Source: JACCRE01 sp049790855 (GTDB lineage Bacteria > Planctomycetota > Planctomycetia > Planctomycetales > Planctomycetaceae). Taken from it: DNA of 8,679 nucleotides. The position numbers and the translations under genes were made by a program. The notes below the pieces were generated by a model. That model made no database searches and was not told where the DNA came from. It saw only the letters and a list, made by a program, of their open reading frames with translations. The stretch spans positions 1 to 8,679 of the forward strand of contig JBAQZJ010000155.1 of assembly GCA_049790855.1 (NCBI GenBank), read 5' to 3'. Below are positions 6,819-8,679 of the stretch, piece after piece. How positions within the stretch are numbered: position 1 is the stretch's first letter; each line of letters starts with the position of its first letter.

Positions 6819-6870
6819 CCGGCCACCATGGGGAAACGATGGCTGGATGGTAGAGCCTCGTCGTGGCCGG
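6819..6870 (-). promoter_or_regulatory. Long-range inverted repeat in the glyA upstream region
   Basis: CCGGCCAC (6819-6826) and GTGGCCGG (6863-6870) are perfect 8-bp complements separated by 36 bases, within which CCAT and ATGG can pair further. It lies in the 221-base gap between the divergent glyA and zinc-ribbon genes. Its GGCCGG core could also pair with the palindrome at 6772-6789, so alternative folds are possible. No known riboswitch signature (glycine, SAM, TPP) was recognised. Confidence 0.4.
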
Positions 6871-6935
6871 AAGCCGAAATCCGAACGGTGAGCCGAGGCC
6901 CATACGACGTCACTCCGATTCTTTACCAGGCGCGT

Positions 6936-6941
6936 TATACT
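6936..6941 (+). promoter_or_regulatory. -10 box immediately before the zinc-ribbon gene
   Basis: TATACT matches the -10 consensus at five of six positions and ends seven bases before the ATG at 6949. Transcription would then start at or next to the start codon, giving a leaderless mRNA. This agrees with the lack of a ribosome binding site there (nearest AGG 18 bases upstream). No clear -35 box is visible. The opposite strand reads TATAAC (6939-6934), which might serve glyA in the other direction. Confidence 0.45.
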
Positions 6942-6948
6942 TGGCTTC

Positions 6949-7182
6949 ATGCCCGACGATCGACTCCGTGAGCGAATGAACGAGTGGGCGCAGCGGCACG
7001 GCATCGGTCACGATTGCCCGGCCTGCGGGGCGCAACGATGGCAAACGGGGGAGATCATTGCCGCACCCGTCGCTCCGTCGCCGGAACACGCATTGCCGGA
7101 ACGCCGTACCAGAATGGTGCAAGTGTTCTGCGGAGCGTGCGGCTACCTGCTGTTGTTCGACGCTGACACCGTCGGCGTGTGA
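6949..7182 (+). CDS. Small zinc-ribbon protein of unknown function
   Basis: This 77-residue protein has two CxxC knuckles, CPAC at 23-26 and CGAC at 61-64, each followed by glycine. That is the pattern of a four-cysteine zinc ribbon with a 34-residue spacer rich in Pro and Ala. The first 20 residues look helical and charged; the C-terminus (YLLLFDADTVGV) is a probable beta-strand. There is no signal peptide or membrane segment. I cannot assign a specific family or function; zinc ribbons of this size bind nucleic acids or proteins, or serve only as structural folds. It probably has its own promoter and a leaderless transcript, and is codirectional with the BRCT-MerR-TPR gene 241 bases downstream. 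Intact knuckles and GC-rich codon usage like the neighbours argue that it is a real gene. Confidence 0.75.
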   Translation: MPDDRLRERMNEWAQRHGIGHDCPACGAQRWQTGEIIAAPVAPSPEHALPERRTRMVQVFCGACGYLLLFDADTVGV

Positions 7183-7242
7183 CGACGCCGTTCGGCCTCT
7201 CATAGGGCGGACTGAGCGAAGCGACGCCCGAAGGGGTTTGAA

Positions 7243-7345
7243 GGAAGCCTCACGCCAAGCCGCAAAGAGTCCCCCACAACAATTCCCATCTTTCCGCAAT
7301 CGGTTCTCTTTTCTTGGCGACTTTGCGGCTTTGCGTGAGATTTCT
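7243..7345. repeat. Imperfect inverted repeat of the CGCAAAG type
   Basis: The arms TCACGCCAAGCCGCAAAG (7250-7267) and CTTTGCGGCTTTGCGTGA (7321-7338) are complementary at 17 of 18 positions, with a 53-base loop and weaker pairing that extends outward to about 7243 and 7345. The segment 7281-7320 is about 45 percent GC, clearly lower than its surroundings, suggesting foreign origin. From memory, repeats containing CGCAAAG units are scattered between genes in many unrelated bacteria, with no settled function. The element fills much of the 241-base gap before the BRCT gene. No ORF, transposase or target-site duplication was recognised. Confidence 0.65.
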
Positions 7346-7409
7346 CTTCCGAACTCACAGTGGTCCTGCGCCGCGCTCGCCACACCCTTCATCTCTCTAC
7401 CGGCGCGGT

Positions 7410-7415
7410 TATCAT
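7410..7415 (+). promoter_or_regulatory. -10 box immediately before the BRCT-MerR-TPR gene
   Basis: TATCAT, identical to the -10 box of larE, ends eight bases before the ATG at 7424, predicting a transcript that starts at or within two bases of the start codon. The only -35 candidate, TTCATC at 7388-7393 with a 16-base spacer, is poor. The box supports 7424 as the start even though the reading frame remains open back to 7058. Confidence 0.45.
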
Positions 7416-7423
7416 CGACTGCG

Positions 7424-8665
7424 ATGGCCGATCCTGCTCCACCACCCCCCCCTGCCCCGCCGGTGCTCGCCGGAGAGCGTGTCACGTTCACCGGCAAGCT
7501 GGCGTCGATGACGCACGGTCAAGCGGCCGCACTCGTCGTTCAGCACGGCGGCGAAGCGACCGCCCATGTCAGCCGGCAGACGACGATGCTGGTCGTCGGT
7601 GAAGAAGGCTGGCCGCTGGAAGCCGACGGAACGCCGGCGCAGAAGTTCGTGCAGGTCCAGGAATGGCGAGCCATCGGGGCGAGTATCCGGATCATTCGCG
7701 AGTCGGACTGGCTGCACGCCATCGGCCTGTCCGACCGTCGCGACGACGTCCACCGCCTGCATACGCCGGCCATGCTCGGCAACATGCTCGAGCTGCCGGT
7801 ATCGCTGATCCGTCGCTGGGAGCGGGTCGGATTGCTGAACGCGGCGAAGCGGGTCTGCCGGCTGCCTTATTTCGATTTTCAGGAAGTCACGCGGCTGCGA
7901 CGGCTGGCGGAACTTCTGGAGGCCGGCGTCTCGCGCGAGGAGCTGGAGCGGAGTCTCGCCGCGCTCGCGGAACTCTTTCCCGAAGCGAGCGGGCCGCGAA
8001 TGAAGCTCGACCTGCTGGCACGCGACGCCCGCGTCCTGCTGCGGGATGATCACGGGCTGGTCGAACCGGCGTCCGGCCAACGCGTCTTCGATTTCGATGA
8101 CGACGGCGAAGAAGAGAACTCACGAGATTCATTCGCGGAGCCGGTCTCGTTGCCTCTCGCCGGGTTCTCGCCAGGCAGTTCACCGACAAGCGGCGATCTG
8201 CTGACGGCGGCAGACTGGTTCGACCGCGGCAGCCGGCTGCTTGAAGACGATCAACCGAACGCCGCGATCGAGGCGTTTCGGACGTCGTTGATGCTGCGAC
8301 CGGGCAATGCGGAAGCGCAGTTCTGCCTGGCCGACGCGCTCTACCGGGCCGGAAACGCCGCCGGAGCGCTGGAACGATATTACGCCGTCGTCGAAGGTGA
8401 TCGCAATTATCTCGAAGCCTGGACGCAGATCGGCTGTCTGCATGCCGAGCGTGACGAGCACGCCGCGGCGATCGCCGCGTTCCATTTGGCGCTCGAGTTG
8501 CACCCTGACTATCCCGATGCCCATGTGCATCTGGCCGAGTCGCTCTGCGCCGTCGGTCGTGCCGAGGAGTCGGAGCCGCACTGGCGACGCTATCTCGAGT
8601 TCGACCAGCGCGGTCCCTGGGCCGATCTCGCCAGACAACGGCTTGGCGAACCCATAGACGTTTAG
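7424..8665 (+). CDS. BRCT - MerR-like HTH - TPR fusion protein
   Basis: This 413-residue protein is probably cytoplasmic. After a proline-rich tail (4-13), residues about 14-100 form a BRCT domain: GERVTFTGKLASM at the start, an HGGEATAHVSRQTTMLVVGE core and ESDWLHAIGL at the end, as in DNA ligase/RFC-type BRCTs. Residues 111-180 resemble a MerR-like winged helix: TPAMLGNMLELPVSLIRRWERVGLL, then PYFDFQEVTRLRRLAELLEAGVSREELERSL. An acidic linker (222-240) leads to about four TPR units (262-400), for example NAAIEAFRTSLMLRPGNAEAQF and HAAAIAAFHLALELHPDYPDAH. The start at 7424 is chosen because the BRCT begins just after it, a -10 box precedes it, and upstream in-frame sequence runs through the zinc-ribbon gene and a repeat. 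The role is unknown; a DNA-binding scaffold or regulator is inferred. No catalytic domain is visible. Confidence 0.85.
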   Translation: MADPAPPPPPAPPVLAGERVTFTGKLASMTHGQAAALVVQHGGEATAHVSRQTTMLVVGEEGWPLEADGTPAQKFVQVQEWRAIGASIRIIRESDWLHAIGLSDRRDDVHRLHTPAMLGNMLELPVSLIRRWERVGLLNAAKRVCRLPYFDFQEVTRLRRLAELLEAGVSREELERSLAALAELFPEASGPRMKLDLLARDARVLLRDDHGLVEPASGQRVFDFDDDGEEENSRDSFAEPVSLPLAGFSPGSSPTSGDLLTAADWFDRGSRLLEDDQPNAAIEAFRTSLMLRPGNAEAQFCLADALYRAGNAAGALERYYAVVEGDRNYLEAWTQIGCLHAERDEHAAAIAAFHLALELHPDYPDAHVHLAESLCAVGRAEESEPHWRRYLEFDQRGPWADLARQRLGEPIDV

Positions 8666-8679
8666 CCGCGACCATCGGG

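Noticed and set aside
6728..6948. Glycine or other known riboswitch upstream of glyA
   Set aside because: Inverted repeats are present, but I could not match them to the conserved cores of the glycine, SAM, TPP or tetrahydrofolate riboswitches.
7058..7423. Upstream extension of the BRCT gene to 7058
   Set aside because: This stretch overlaps the zinc-ribbon gene and the CGCAAAG repeat, has no domain, and a -10 box lies directly before the ATG at 7424.
6910..7497. Minus-strand open frame of 195 codons across the zinc-ribbon gene and the repeat
   Set aside because: It runs through the repeat and antisense to two genes, and its translation shows no domain.
7412..8080. Minus-strand open frame of 222 codons inside the BRCT-MerR-TPR gene
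   Set aside because: Shadow of the plus-strand gene; its Arg- and Gln-rich translation shows no recognisable fold.
1..8679. CRISPR array, tRNA, rRNA, transposase or phage genes
   Set aside because: No regularly spaced repeats, no tRNA cloverleaf or rRNA sequence recognised, and no open frame with transposase, integrase or phage motifs.

Overview
This is a high-GC bacterial window with short intergenic gaps. It looks planctomycetal. The strongest clue is a secreted diheme protein whose cytochrome units have the 'FxxDVAPxxxxxCxxCH … MPxG … W' layout of planctomycete-type cytochrome c (PSCyt1-like) domains. The -10-like boxes and dispersed intergenic repeats fit this, but no rRNA or other marker is present, so the assignment is an inference.

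Layout. Positions 1-3749 are a minus-strand block, read from right to left: a secreted diheme cytochrome fused to a peptidase-MA-like domain without a zinc site (3749-1887), a ThiO-type glycine oxidase (1691-594), and the D-aminoacyl-tRNA deacylase dtd (512-63). The extreme left edge holds a hairpin and a short repeat. Divergent from the cytochrome gene, on the plus strand, lies larE (3916-4752), preceded by the best promoter in the window. A compact VapBC toxin-antitoxin operon follows (4834-5450), and its end converges on glyA (6727-5468, minus), with only 17 bases between the two stop codons. glyA has a long leader rich in inverted repeats and faces a small zinc-ribbon gene (6949-7182, plus). 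Next is a 241-base gap holding a foreign-looking CGCAAAG-type inverted repeat, and then a large plus-strand gene (7424-8665) with the unusual order BRCT, MerR-like helix-turn-helix, TPR.

How the genes fit together. Most are housekeeping or quality-control genes: Dtd removes D-amino acids from tRNA, ThiO feeds dehydroglycine to thiazole synthesis, GlyA makes glycine and one-carbon units, and LarE is a sulfur-insertion enzyme for the nickel-pincer cofactor. ThiO and GlyA share glycine as a metabolite but are not in one operon. The larA, larB and larC genes and the other thi genes are not in the window.

The least ordinary parts are the BRCT-MerR-TPR protein with its zinc-ribbon neighbour, the diheme cytochrome/pseudo-peptidase fusion, the three-cysteine LarE, and the structured glyA leader. 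All protein-coding genes called appear intact; no frameshift or truncation was seen.
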